64,000 nucleotides of DNA, taken from positions 25,949-89,948 of the forward strand of contig JAFUOO010000029.1 in NCBI GenBank assembly GCA_017472685.1, in the 5' to 3' direction. Shown one piece after another: positions 45,542 to 53,054 of the stretch. Source of the DNA: Clostridia bacterium (GTDB lineage: Bacteria; Bacillota; Clostridia; UMGS1883). The number at the start of each line of letters is the position of its first letter. Position 1 is the first letter of the stretch. The notes beneath the pieces were generated by a model that worked only from the letters and a program-made list of their open reading frames with translations, had not been told where the DNA came from and searched no databases. The position numbers and the translations under genes are program-made.

Positions 45542-45931
45542 ATGGCTATTCAGATGTGGGAAAGCCATACAGTTGAATCTTTAGAAACGGAGTTTACAGA
45601 AACACTGAACGACGAGAATTCCGCCTTTTTTATAAAGTATGTAAATAGTGTACTCGTAGGTTTTGCACAATGCGGTTTGAGAACAGATTATGTTGAAGGA
45701 ACGGAAAGCTCTCCTGTGGGCTATTTGGAAGGCATTTTCGTAAAAGCAGACTATCGAAAGAACGGCTATGCAAAAGAACTGCTCTCGGCTTGTGAACTGT
45801 GGGCGAAAGATATGGGCTGCACAGAATTTGCGAGCGATTGCGAATTAGATAATGTCGGTAGTTTGAAATTTCATATAGCAATGGGATTTGATGAAGCAAA
45901 CCGTATTATTTGTTTCAAGAAAAGAATCTGA
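45542..45931 (+). CDS. AAC(6')-like GNAT acetyltransferase, start region damaged
   Basis: From ATG 45542 the product has 129 residues with the GNAT core: GYLEGIFVKADYRKNGYAKE (acetyl-CoA loop) and KFHIAMGFDEANRI at the end, as in aminoglycoside 6'-N-acetyltransferases. Family members have about 15 more N-terminal residues, and the same frame does carry them (KRATKDDSRILAE) back to an ATT codon at 45497, preceded by a stop at 45494. No ribosome binding site is seen for either start. The end of repeat A therefore appears to have replaced the original start codon and leader, so expression may be poor. Drug resistance cannot be concluded. Confidence 0.6.
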   Translation: MAIQMWESHTVESLETEFTETLNDENSAFFIKYVNSVLVGFAQCGLRTDYVEGTESSPVGYLEGIFVKADYRKNGYAKELLSACELWAKDMGCTEFASDCELDNVGSLKFHIAMGFDEANRIICFKKRI

Positions 45932-45964
45932 AAAAAATGTAAATTTGAATTTGTGGAGTGAAAA

Positions 45965-46732
45965 ATGACAAACCAAGAAATATTGATGATTGCAATGGAA
46001 CAATCGGCTAAGGATTTATGCGCTGATGCGAGTGATTTTGAAAAAAGCGAAAATGTGGTTGTTCTTTCAATGGAGAACGCTGATGCGAGAAAGTATTTGA
46101 AGCTTCCGTTTTCCTGTCAGCTCGTTTCCTATGGAAATAATGTGGTAGCATCGGTATCTCACGAATTTCGAGAGATTGTCGAATTTTATATAAATAAATA
46201 TCCCATTGAGCACTTATTTGAAACACCTAATCTACACGTTTTGAACGATGCTTTGATGACAAAAGGACAGAGGATTTGCTTTATGGCGGAGTATTTTCTG
46301 CCGGACGTGAACTCTCTTCGTCCGCTTGATTGCCCCTATGAGCTTCGCATTTTGGAGCAAAACGACTTCTCTGATCTCTATTTGCCACAATGGTCCAACG
46401 CTCTCTGCGAGGGTAGAAAGCACCTTGACGTGCTTGGCGTTGGCGCATACGATAATGGAAAGCTCATAGGTCTTGCGGGATGTTCTGCCGATTGCGATAC
46501 GATGTGGCAGATTGGTGTTGATGTGCTTCCCGAATATCGCAGACAAGGAATTGCCTCGGCTATCACAAGTCGGCTTGCCATTGAAATCCTTCAGCGTGGT
46601 AAGGTGCCGTTTTACTGTGCCGCTTGGTGCAATGTAAAGTCCGTCCGTAACGCAATAAAAAGCGGATTTCGTCCTGCCTGGGTAGAAATGACGGCAAAAT
46701 CCTGTGAAACTGTCGATGAAATAAACAGATAA
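45965..46732 (+). CDS. GNAT family N-acetyltransferase
   Basis: The 255-residue protein has an N-terminal half without clear motifs and a C-terminal GNAT domain: LIGLAGCSADCDTMWQIGVD, then VLPEYRRQGIASAITSRLA (the acetyl-CoA binding loop), and AAWCNVKSVRNAIKSGFRPA. It would use acetyl-CoA to acetylate an unknown amine. GTGGAGTG precedes the ATG. It follows the AAC(6')-like gene by 33 nt and precedes the DUF5131 gene by 20 nt, so the three form one unit. Confidence 0.85.
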   Translation: MTNQEILMIAMEQSAKDLCADASDFEKSENVVVLSMENADARKYLKLPFSCQLVSYGNNVVASVSHEFREIVEFYINKYPIEHLFETPNLHVLNDALMTKGQRICFMAEYFLPDVNSLRPLDCPYELRILEQNDFSDLYLPQWSNALCEGRKHLDVLGVGAYDNGKLIGLAGCSADCDTMWQIGVDVLPEYRRQGIASAITSRLAIEILQRGKVPFYCAAWCNVKSVRNAIKSGFRPAWVEMTAKSCETVDEINR

Positions 46733-46752
46733 GAATTTGACGAGGTGATACT

Positions 46753-47496
46753 ATGCAAAACACAGAGATTGAAAAAGCGATACCTTGGAATCCGTGGCAC
46801 GGGTGCAAAAAAGCAAGTGCAGGTTGTAAGAATTGCTTTGTATTCAAAATGGACAAAAGATATGGTCGTGATACTACCATCATAACCAAAGGCAAAACGA
46901 CATACGAATTGAAAGACAAGGACTGTCCACCTCATTCATTGGTCAAACTCTGCTTCTCCTCTGATTTCTTCATTGAGGAAGCAGATGAGTGGAGAGATGG
47001 TTGCTGGGACTTTATTAGGCGTAGGAAAGACTGCATTTTTGTAACAACAACCAAGCGTCCCGAAAGAATAGCGGAGTGTCTTCCCTCAGATTGGGGCGAT
47101 GGTTGGGAACATTTCCATTTGAGTATTTCCATTGAAAATCAAGAAATGGCAGATAAACGATTGCCCTATTTCCTGGATTCTCCATTAAAGCACCGTGAGG
47201 TCTTTTGTTCGCCGCTGATTGCTCCAATTTCCTTGGGCAAATATCTTGATACAGGACTTATCAAGTGTGTAAATGTAGGCGGTGAAATGGCTCCAAAAGC
47301 AGATGTTAGACCTATTATGTACGAGTGGGTAAGGGATTTGTATTTGGAGGCCAAGGAGAGAAATATTGAGTTTTATTTCCATCAATGTGGTTCCATGTTC
47401 CTCAAAGATGGTGTAAACATCGGCAAATGGAATTTGAATGAGCAAATCAAGCGAGCTGAAGAAATTCAGCATGAACTTGAGGAAACTTACAAATAA
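46753..47496 (+). CDS. DUF5131 (phage Gp37/Gp68-like) protein
   Basis: The 247-residue protein opens with IPWNPWHGCKKASAGCKNCF, a Cys-x6-Cys-x2-Cys motif typical of DUF5131/Gp37-Gp68 proteins, which look distantly related to radical SAM enzymes. Other family features are LCFSSDFFIEEADEWRD, FVTTTKRPERI, LSISIENQEMADKRLP and CVNVGGEM. The biochemical role is unknown; the family is common in phages and accessory regions. GACGAGGTGATACT supplies the ribosome binding site. Confidence 0.85.
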   Translation: MQNTEIEKAIPWNPWHGCKKASAGCKNCFVFKMDKRYGRDTTIITKGKTTYELKDKDCPPHSLVKLCFSSDFFIEEADEWRDGCWDFIRRRKDCIFVTTTKRPERIAECLPSDWGDGWEHFHLSISIENQEMADKRLPYFLDSPLKHREVFCSPLIAPISLGKYLDTGLIKCVNVGGEMAPKADVRPIMYEWVRDLYLEAKERNIEFYFHQCGSMFLKDGVNIGKWNLNEQIKRAEEIQHELEETYK

Positions 47497-47534
47497 AATT
47501 CCAATTTATCGAATTGATAGCAACAGCAGGTTGC

Positions 47535-47563
47535 TTGTAAATTTGACAGTTTCATTTTATAAT
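47535..47563 (+). promoter_or_regulatory. Promoter of the second HTH-zinc-ribbon gene
   Basis: TTGTAA, 17 nt, TATAAT, in the same context as 28584-28612. Confidence 0.75.
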
Positions 47564-47584
47564 CGTAGCGAGGTGATAATTTAC

Positions 47585-48349
47585 ATGGATACAAAAAATA
47601 TTATTCTTGAACTAAGAACAAAAAATGGTATGTCGCAGGATGAACTTGCAGAAAAAGTATTTGTGACTCGTCAGGCAGTATCCCGTTGGGAAAACGGAGA
47701 AACTACACCAAATACCGAAACACTAAAGTTGCTTTCTAAACTGTTCGATGTTTCTATTAATACGCTTCTTGGTTCACCAAGGCAGCTTGTTTGCCAATGC
47801 TGCGGTATGCCTCTTGAAGACGAAAACATCAGTAAAGAAACCGACGGAGTATTCAATGAAGAGTATTGCAAATGGTGTTACGCCGACGGAGAATACATGT
47901 ATCATAACATGGATGAACTGATAGATGTTTGTGTAGCAAATATGGAAAATGAAGCATTCCCATCCGAGCAAGTCCGTGCGTACATGAAAGAAATGCTCCC
48001 AAAACTTGACTATTGGAAAAATTACAAAAATCTTGATGGTGCAGAAAAATTCGAAGAATTCAAACATAAACTGATTGAAGAAATTAACGCTCTTAACATA
48101 GAAGGGATGCCTAAGCTAACAAAGCTCAATGCTCTTGTGGGCGGGTACATCAATCTTGAATACCGTCTTCCCAATGGTAAAAGCGTAAAATTCCTTGATG
48201 ACAACGCAACATACCTTGGTAATCAGCTTGAATGCGAATTTGGCGGTGACAGATGCTTTGGCATTGCTGCCAATATGGATTTTATCCTTGTATGTACATA
48301 TGAGGAAAATGGTGAAAACCCGGAATTGGTTATTTACAAGAAAAGATAA
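47585..48349 (+). CDS. XRE-family regulator with zinc ribbon, copy 2
   Basis: The 254-residue protein is a close paralogue of the 28633-29397 product, with the same HTH (SQDELAEKVFVTRQAVSRW), zinc ribbon (CQCCGMPLED and CKWCYADGEYMY) and C-terminal domain (NLEYRLPNGKS; GGDRCFGIAANMDFI). The differences are mostly in the middle (residues about 105-160). ATG 47585 is chosen as in the paralogue; the frame is open upstream to 47438 but that part overlaps the DUF5131 gene. No VOC gene follows here; hairpin B copy 4 comes at once. Confidence 0.87.
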   Translation: MDTKNIILELRTKNGMSQDELAEKVFVTRQAVSRWENGETTPNTETLKLLSKLFDVSINTLLGSPRQLVCQCCGMPLEDENISKETDGVFNEEYCKWCYADGEYMYHNMDELIDVCVANMENEAFPSEQVRAYMKEMLPKLDYWKNYKNLDGAEKFEEFKHKLIEEINALNIEGMPKLTKLNALVGGYINLEYRLPNGKSVKFLDDNATYLGNQLECEFGGDRCFGIAANMDFILVCTYEENGENPELVIYKKR

Positions 48350-48360
48350 ACATACAAAAC

Positions 48361-48398
48361 ACGGCTCAAGGTAGAGGGCAACCTTTGCTTTGAGCCGT
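48361..48398 (+). terminator. Hairpin repeat B, copy 4
   Basis: ACGGCTC(AAGGTAGAGG) pairs with (CCTTTGCTTT)GAGCCGT. Relative to the other copies the second base pair is changed on both sides (A-T to C-G), a compensatory change that keeps the stem. Confidence 0.85.
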
Positions 48399-48424
48399 AT
48401 TTGTATTGTCAGAAAAGAAAATAT

Positions 48425-48453
48425 TTGTGTTTTTCTAAGGGAAATGATATAAT
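48425..48453 (+). promoter_or_regulatory. Promoter of the GltD-like gene
   Basis: TTGTGT, a 17-nt spacer and TATAAT; the gene starts 54 nt downstream with AAGGGAGAAATGAAA before the ATG. Confidence 0.7.
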
Positions 48454-48506
48454 GAAAAAAATGGTAAATATAACATATCAGATTTATACCAAGGGAGAAA
48501 TGAAAA

Positions 48507-49736
48507 ATGGCTTATCATGTACTGGACGAGGCGGAAAAATGCCTTGAATGTAAAAATCCATCCTGCCGTAAGGGTTGTCCCATAAACACGCCTATCCCTA
48601 CAGTTATAAAGCTTTTAAAAGAAAACAAGCTTGACGAAGCGGGGAAAATACTGTTTGAAAATAACCCACTCACCACCATATGCTCGCTGGTCTGTAACCA
48701 CGAAAAGCAGTGCGAGGGTAACTGTGTGCTGGGCAGAAAAGGCTCACCTGTGCATTTCTCTGCCATTGAAAGCTACATTTCAAGCGCATATGCCCCCAAG
48801 ATAAAAAACGAAAAAAGCGAAAACAACGGCAGCAAAATCGCCATTGTGGGCTCGGGTCCTGCAGGGCTTACTATTGCGATTGTACTTGCGCGCTACGGCT
48901 ATCAGGTTACAATTTTTGAAGGCAGGGACCGCATTGGCGGTGTCCTTCGCTACGGTATACCCGAGTTCAGGCTTCCCAAAAAGGTTATTGACGACTTGCA
49001 GTATCGGCACCTGGAGCTTAACGGTATAAAAATCCGCCCCAATATCCGCATCGGCGATGCAATAGGCGTTGACGATTTGTTCCGTGACGGCTACAAGGCA
49101 ATATTCCTCGGCACAGGCGCATGGAAGCCCAGAGCACTGCATATCAAGGGCGAAACCCTCGGTCATGTGCACTTTGCAATAAATTATCTTAACAACCCAA
49201 GCGTTTACAAGCTGGGCGAAAACGTTGTCATTATCGGCGCAGGTAATGCGGCAATGGACGTGGCACGAACTGCAATAAGGAACGGCTCAAGGCACGTTAC
49301 CTGTTTCTCCTTAGAGCAGAAGGTTGCCGCAAGTGATTACGAATTCCGCTATGCAACCTTGGAGGGCGTAAAATTCCGCTACAACCTCAAGCCCGTGGAA
49401 ATTGTTGACGACGGCGTTATTTTCCGCCAGGTAACAGAATACGAGGACGGCACCCTTGAAGAAGTTGAAGGTAGCGACAAGTTTTATCCGTGCGACAGCG
49501 TCATAATTGCCATCAGCCAGAAGCCCAGGAACTCTATTGCATCAAAAACAGAAGGGTTAGAGGCAACAAAGAACGGGCTCATGGTTATCGACGAGTTTGG
49601 TCACACAGGGCGCGACGGCATATTTGCTGCAGGCGATGTGGTGCACGGCGCAAGAACGGTTGTTGAAGCCGTTGCACACAGCAAAATGGTTGCAGAATCC
49701 ATGCACAGATACGTGCAGGAATTAACCGGTAAATAA
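48507..49736 (+). CDS. GltD-like NAD(P)-dependent oxidoreductase
   Basis: The 409-residue protein resembles the small subunit of glutamate synthase and related NfnB-type proteins. The N-terminus has the iron-sulfur Cys set CLECKNPSCRKGCP and CSLVCNHEKQCEGNC, followed by an FAD site (IAIVGSGPAGLTIAIVLARY), the second nucleotide site (VVIIGAGNAAMDVARTA) and a final GIFAAGDVVHGARTVVEAVA. It transfers electrons between NAD(P)H and a partner. No GltA-type large subunit is nearby, so it may work alone or with an unlinked partner. It is the first ordinary gene to the right of the accessory region. Confidence 0.88.
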   Translation: MAYHVLDEAEKCLECKNPSCRKGCPINTPIPTVIKLLKENKLDEAGKILFENNPLTTICSLVCNHEKQCEGNCVLGRKGSPVHFSAIESYISSAYAPKIKNEKSENNGSKIAIVGSGPAGLTIAIVLARYGYQVTIFEGRDRIGGVLRYGIPEFRLPKKVIDDLQYRHLELNGIKIRPNIRIGDAIGVDDLFRDGYKAIFLGTGAWKPRALHIKGETLGHVHFAINYLNNPSVYKLGENVVIIGAGNAAMDVARTAIRNGSRHVTCFSLEQKVAASDYEFRYATLEGVKFRYNLKPVEIVDDGVIFRQVTEYEDGTLEEVEGSDKFYPCDSVIIAISQKPRNSIASKTEGLEATKNGLMVIDEFGHTGRDGIFAAGDVVHGARTVVEAVAHSKMVAESMHRYVQELTGK

Positions 49737-49748
49737 AGGAGCGATTTT

Positions 49749-50615
49749 ATGGATATTAATACAATACTGCTTGTAGCTGCGGCGCTTGCACCTGCTTTTG
49801 CTCTTTGTGTTTACCTTTTTAAAAAGGACAGAGTGGAAAAGGAGCCAATGGGTCTTCTTATGAAGCTGTTTGTTTTTGGTGCCTTATCCTCACTGCCCGT
49901 GCTCATTTGTGAAATTTTAATGTCGAAGTTTATTAATGCCACCTTTGTAAACCTGTTCGGACTTGGTGTTATGGACAGGTTTGTCAACTATTTATATGTT
50001 GCTGCAGATGTTTTCATTGGTGTGGCATTGGTGGAAGAGGGCTTCAAGTGGTTGACACTTGTGTGGCTCACAAAACAAAACAAGGCGTTCAACTGCTTCT
50101 TTGATGGCATGGTTTACGCTATATTTGTGTCCCTTGGCTTTGCGGCACTTGAAAACGTTTTGTATGTTCTAAATAACGGTTGGGCTAATGCAGTCTCCCG
50201 TGCAATTCTTTCCGTGCCGGGGCACATGTTCTTCGCAGTTATGATGGGCTATTACTACAGCCGATGGAACATTCTGGAGAAAGCGCACAAGGCTGAAAAG
50301 TGGTTTGCCTCAAAGGGCTATATCAAAATCAGACAAGGTGGCTTTAACTATAAGAAGAGCAAAAAGCTGAGCCTTTTTGTTCCGATTTTGTTCCACGGTA
50401 CATACAACTTCTGCTGTATGGTAGGCGAAAGCTGGGCAATAATAGCGTTCCTTGCATTTGTTGTGTTCATGTATGTTCACTGCTTCAAACGCATTAAGGA
50501 AACCTCCAATAGTGATGCAACAAACGAAGAATACATAACCACAATTGTTCTCAGGAAATACCCCGAGCTTCCCGAAATAATAAAGGCTCGTGAAGAAGTT
50601 ACAGAAATCAATTAA
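49749..50615 (+). CDS. PrsW-like intramembrane metalloprotease
   Basis: The 288-residue polytopic membrane protein has the three PrsW motifs: VEEGFKW (EExxK type) at about 99-105, FDGMVYAIFVSLGFAALENV and PGHMFFAVMMGYYY with the conserved His. PrsW-type proteases cut membrane proteins such as anti-sigma factors. The target here is unknown. The gene starts 12 nt after the GltD-like gene, so they share a transcript; a bidirectional terminator follows. Confidence 0.88.
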   Translation: MDINTILLVAAALAPAFALCVYLFKKDRVEKEPMGLLMKLFVFGALSSLPVLICEILMSKFINATFVNLFGLGVMDRFVNYLYVAADVFIGVALVEEGFKWLTLVWLTKQNKAFNCFFDGMVYAIFVSLGFAALENVLYVLNNGWANAVSRAILSVPGHMFFAVMMGYYYSRWNILEKAHKAEKWFASKGYIKIRQGGFNYKKSKKLSLFVPILFHGTYNFCCMVGESWAIIAFLAFVVFMYVHCFKRIKETSNSDATNEEYITTIVLRKYPELPEIIKAREEVTEIN

Positions 50616-50618
50616 CAT

Positions 50619-50652
50619 AAAAAGGTGAAGGTTTAAAACCTTCACCTTTTTT
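50619..50652. terminator. Bidirectional terminator
   Basis: AAAAGGTGAAGGTT/AACCTTCACCTTTT with A- and T-runs on either side serves the convergent PrsW and shikimate kinase genes. Confidence 0.88.
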
Positions 50653-51160
50653 AGTGTGCAATAAGACCAAGCATCTGGGCAATTTGAAATGCGTTTTTAG
50701 AAAGCGATGCTTTTGTACAGTCAATTTTAATGTCGCAATACTTTTCATAAAGGGGAGCGCGCTCGTTATAAAGCTGCTCAAAGCTTTGCCCTTCGCGGAT
50801 TGAAATGCCGCGTGTTGCAAAATTGTCAATTCTCTCCGTGAGCTCTTCGGGTGTAACGTAGAGATACACTACCGTGCCGATTTTTCTGAGGTGCTCCATT
50901 GCTTCCTCGCCGTAAATAACACTGCCACCGGTTGCAATGACTGTGTTACTTGCTTCAATAGATGCGTTGACCTCGTTTTCAATCTGATTAAATGTGTCAA
51001 TGCCTTTTTCTTCAATGATTTCGTAAAGCTTTTTGCCCTCGCGCGACTGAATCAAAAGGTCAGAATCTATAAAATTATAGCCAACTATTTTTGCTAAAAA
51101 CACGCCCACTGTGCTTTTTCCGCAGCCGGGCATGCCGATTAAAACTATATTATCCTTCAT
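50651..51160 (-). CDS. aroK: Shikimate kinase
   Basis: The 169-residue protein has Walker A GMPGCGKST (about 8-16), the shikimate-binding DSD motif in NFIDSDLLIQ, and VIATGGSVIYG. It phosphorylates shikimate at the 3-hydroxyl in the aromatic amino acid pathway. The canonical Arg after the DSD motif and the lid Arg (R in FATRGISIRE) appear present. ATG 51160 follows GGAGGCACAT; an earlier start at 51190 has no ribosome binding site. It stands alone, away from other aro genes. Confidence 0.9.
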   Translation of the reverse strand: MKDNIVLIGMPGCGKSTVGVFLAKIVGYNFIDSDLLIQSREGKKLYEIIEEKGIDTFNQIENEVNASIEASNTVIATGGSVIYGEEAMEHLRKIGTVVYLYVTPEELTERIDNFATRGISIREGQSFEQLYNERAPLYEKYCDIKIDCTKASLSKNAFQIAQMLGLIAH

Positions 51161-51253
51161 ATGTGCCTCCATAAAAACTGATAAGTACATTATAGCGTTT
51201 TTTGTAAATTTGTCAAACCTCTTTCATATATTAAAATGAAAGGAATGATTTAA

Positions 51254-51643
51254 TTGAAGTTTTTAATGGCAAAAATTCAAGGCATGGAGGCATACCCCGA
51301 AATACGCGGAAAGGTTATATTCGAAGAAGCGTGTAACGGAGTTTTTGTAAATGCACAAATATGCAACCTGCCCCAAACCGAAAACAACATTTTCGCTTTT
51401 CACATACACGACGAAAACGGGCACTACAACCCCGATAACAATCCGCATCCGAGGCACCGTGGCGACATGCCTCCGCTTTTTTCAATGAAGGGCAGAGCAT
51501 CCCTCTCTTTTGTAACAGACCGCTTCAAGCTGTGCGAAATTGCAGGCAAAAAGGTTGTTGTGCATATAGGCGTTGACGATTTTACCACCCAACCCTCGGG
51601 AAACAGTGGCGAAATGATTGCAACAGGCATAATTGGTCATTGA
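51254..51643 (+). CDS. Cu/Zn superoxide dismutase-like protein
   Basis: The 129-residue product has the SOD pattern: FAFHIHD (metal His pair), HYNPDNNPHPRHRGDMPPLF, and DDFTTQPSGNSGEMIATGII near the end. It lacks a signal peptide, so it would be cytoplasmic, unlike most bacterial SodC. Copper loading and activity are uncertain. Start TTG 51254 is taken because AAAGGA lies 10 nt upstream; ATG 51266 is an alternative. Confidence 0.8.
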   Translation: MKFLMAKIQGMEAYPEIRGKVIFEEACNGVFVNAQICNLPQTENNIFAFHIHDENGHYNPDNNPHPRHRGDMPPLFSMKGRASLSFVTDRFKLCEIAGKKVVVHIGVDDFTTQPSGNSGEMIATGIIGH

Positions 51644-51774
51644 TAAAACCACGGAAACATGATATAATTATCCAAACCAATTCAATGAAGGCTTTTATTG
51701 GCAAAAGCTTTCATTGAATTATGCTTGGATTTTAAACGGATATGTCGAATATTAAAACGATTGGAGGAAAAAAT

Positions 51775-52281
51775 ATGAAATACTTAATTGTGGTTGATAT
51801 GCAAATTGACTTCATAACAGGAAGCCTTGGTAGCTGTATGGCAGAGGAAATTGTGCCTGCTGTAGTGGAAAAAGTGAAGAACTTTGACGGCAGAGTAATC
51901 TTCACAAGAGACACACATTTTGAAAATTATATGAACACACAGGAAGGAAAAAAGCTTCCTGTAGAGCATTGCATTAAAGGTGCCCCAGGCTGGCAGATTT
52001 GTGATGAATTGGCGCCATATGTTAAAGAGGTGGTTGACAAAATCACCTTCGGCAGCGTTGATTTGCCAAACGTAATAAAGGAATACGGTGATGAGATTGA
52101 AGAAATAGAATTATGCGGTCTTTGTACGGATATATGCGTAATTTCAAATGCTATGATTTTGAAGGCAGCTTTTCCTGAGGTTAAAATTACTGTTGATAGT
52201 AAATGCTGTGCCGGCGTGAGTGTGGAAAGTCACAATACGGCAATAGAGGCAATGAAGGCTGTGCAGATAGAAATTGTATAA
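51775..52281 (+). CDS. Isochorismatase-family cysteine hydrolase (nicotinamidase-like)
   Basis: The 168-residue protein begins MKYLIVVDMQIDFITGSLGS, with the catalytic Asp in DMQIDF, and has the nucleophile region ELCGLCTDICVISNAM. Residues KITFGS supply the catalytic Lys area. Nicotinamidases convert nicotinamide to nicotinate for NAD salvage; the metal-binding DxH is not obvious, so another amide could be the substrate. ATG 51775 follows GGAGGAAAAAAT; an earlier in-frame start at 51742 lacks support. Confidence 0.82.
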   Translation: MKYLIVVDMQIDFITGSLGSCMAEEIVPAVVEKVKNFDGRVIFTRDTHFENYMNTQEGKKLPVEHCIKGAPGWQICDELAPYVKEVVDKITFGSVDLPNVIKEYGDEIEEIELCGLCTDICVISNAMILKAAFPEVKITVDSKCCAGVSVESHNTAIEAMKAVQIEIV

Positions 52282-52337
52282 TTTACATAGTTTTAAAAGG
52301 ATTGCTTTTGTAATTTGCCCAAAGAGGAGATAATACC

Positions 52338-52907
52338 ATGGAAGAAAAAACAATAACATACCTTACTCCCGAGCAGCAGGAGGCAGCCACGGCGAGAGAA
52401 GAGCGTTACTATATGCGAAAATGTATCGACGAGGAGAAAAACCGTTCCTCCAACTACTTTTTCGGCTTCTGGGGCGCCTTGTCGGGAGCATTAGCAGGTG
52501 CCATTTTATACGGCTGTATACGAAGCAATGGTGTTATTGCATCCATAGCAGGGCTTTTTGTTGTGTTCATGGCATCAAAGGCATACGATGCAACCAAGGT
52601 TAAGCGAAATATAAATAAGCTCTACTGTGTAATACTCGCTTGTGTTCTTGCACTGCCCGTAGGCGAATTTATAGGCTGCGTTATCTCAATGCTGGCAGAT
52701 GAAGCCACAAGCGGTTATACCATGGATTTTATTAGATATTACATAAACAATTTCGGCGAATTTTTGTCAGAAAGCAAAATAAACCTTGTTTTAGGCTATG
52801 TTTTCACAGCAATAGGCGGTTATAAGGTCATTAAAGACATTAAAGCACAGGACAAAAAGCTCGAGGAAATGGAAGAAGCCCTGGCGCAGTACGAGGAAAC
52901 AGAATAA
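52338..52907 (+). CDS. Hypothetical membrane protein
   Basis: The 189-residue protein has a hydrophilic N-terminus (about 1-35, rich in Glu, Arg), several hydrophobic helices (about 40-75, 92-115, 143-160) and an acidic coiled-coil-like tail (QDKKLEEMEEALAQYEETE). AGAGGAGATAATACC precedes the ATG. No family is recognised. A terminator follows. Confidence 0.65.
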   Translation: MEEKTITYLTPEQQEAATAREERYYMRKCIDEEKNRSSNYFFGFWGALSGALAGAILYGCIRSNGVIASIAGLFVVFMASKAYDATKVKRNINKLYCVILACVLALPVGEFIGCVISMLADEATSGYTMDFIRYYINNFGEFLSESKINLVLGYVFTAIGGYKVIKDIKAQDKKLEEMEEALAQYEETE

Positions 52908-52913
52908 ATTTAA

Positions 52914-52956
52914 TGAGAGCGGTTAAGTATAACTGCTCTCATTTTGTGTTTTTTTG
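52914..52956 (+). terminator. Rho-independent terminator
   Basis: TGAGAGCGGTTA pairs with TAACTGCTCTCA, followed by TTTTGTGTTTTTTTG. Confidence 0.85.
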
Positions 52957-52976
52957 TTGTATGCATCAAAAAAATC

Positions 52977-53004
52977 TTGAAATCTCGCTCGGGGAGAGTA
53001 TAAT
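52977..53004 (+). promoter_or_regulatory. Promoter of ddh
   Basis: TTGAAA, 16 nt, TATAAT; the ddh start is 50 nt downstream with AAAGGAG before it. Confidence 0.75.
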
Positions 53005-53054
53005 ATAAGAAAAGTGTTTTAAATGGCACTAAACGGCAAAAAGGAGTATTTTTT

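Noticed and set aside
47438..47584. Upstream extension of the second HTH-zinc-ribbon gene
   Set aside because: It overlaps the end of the DUF5131 gene and the promoter; the paralogue starts at the equivalent of ATG 47585.
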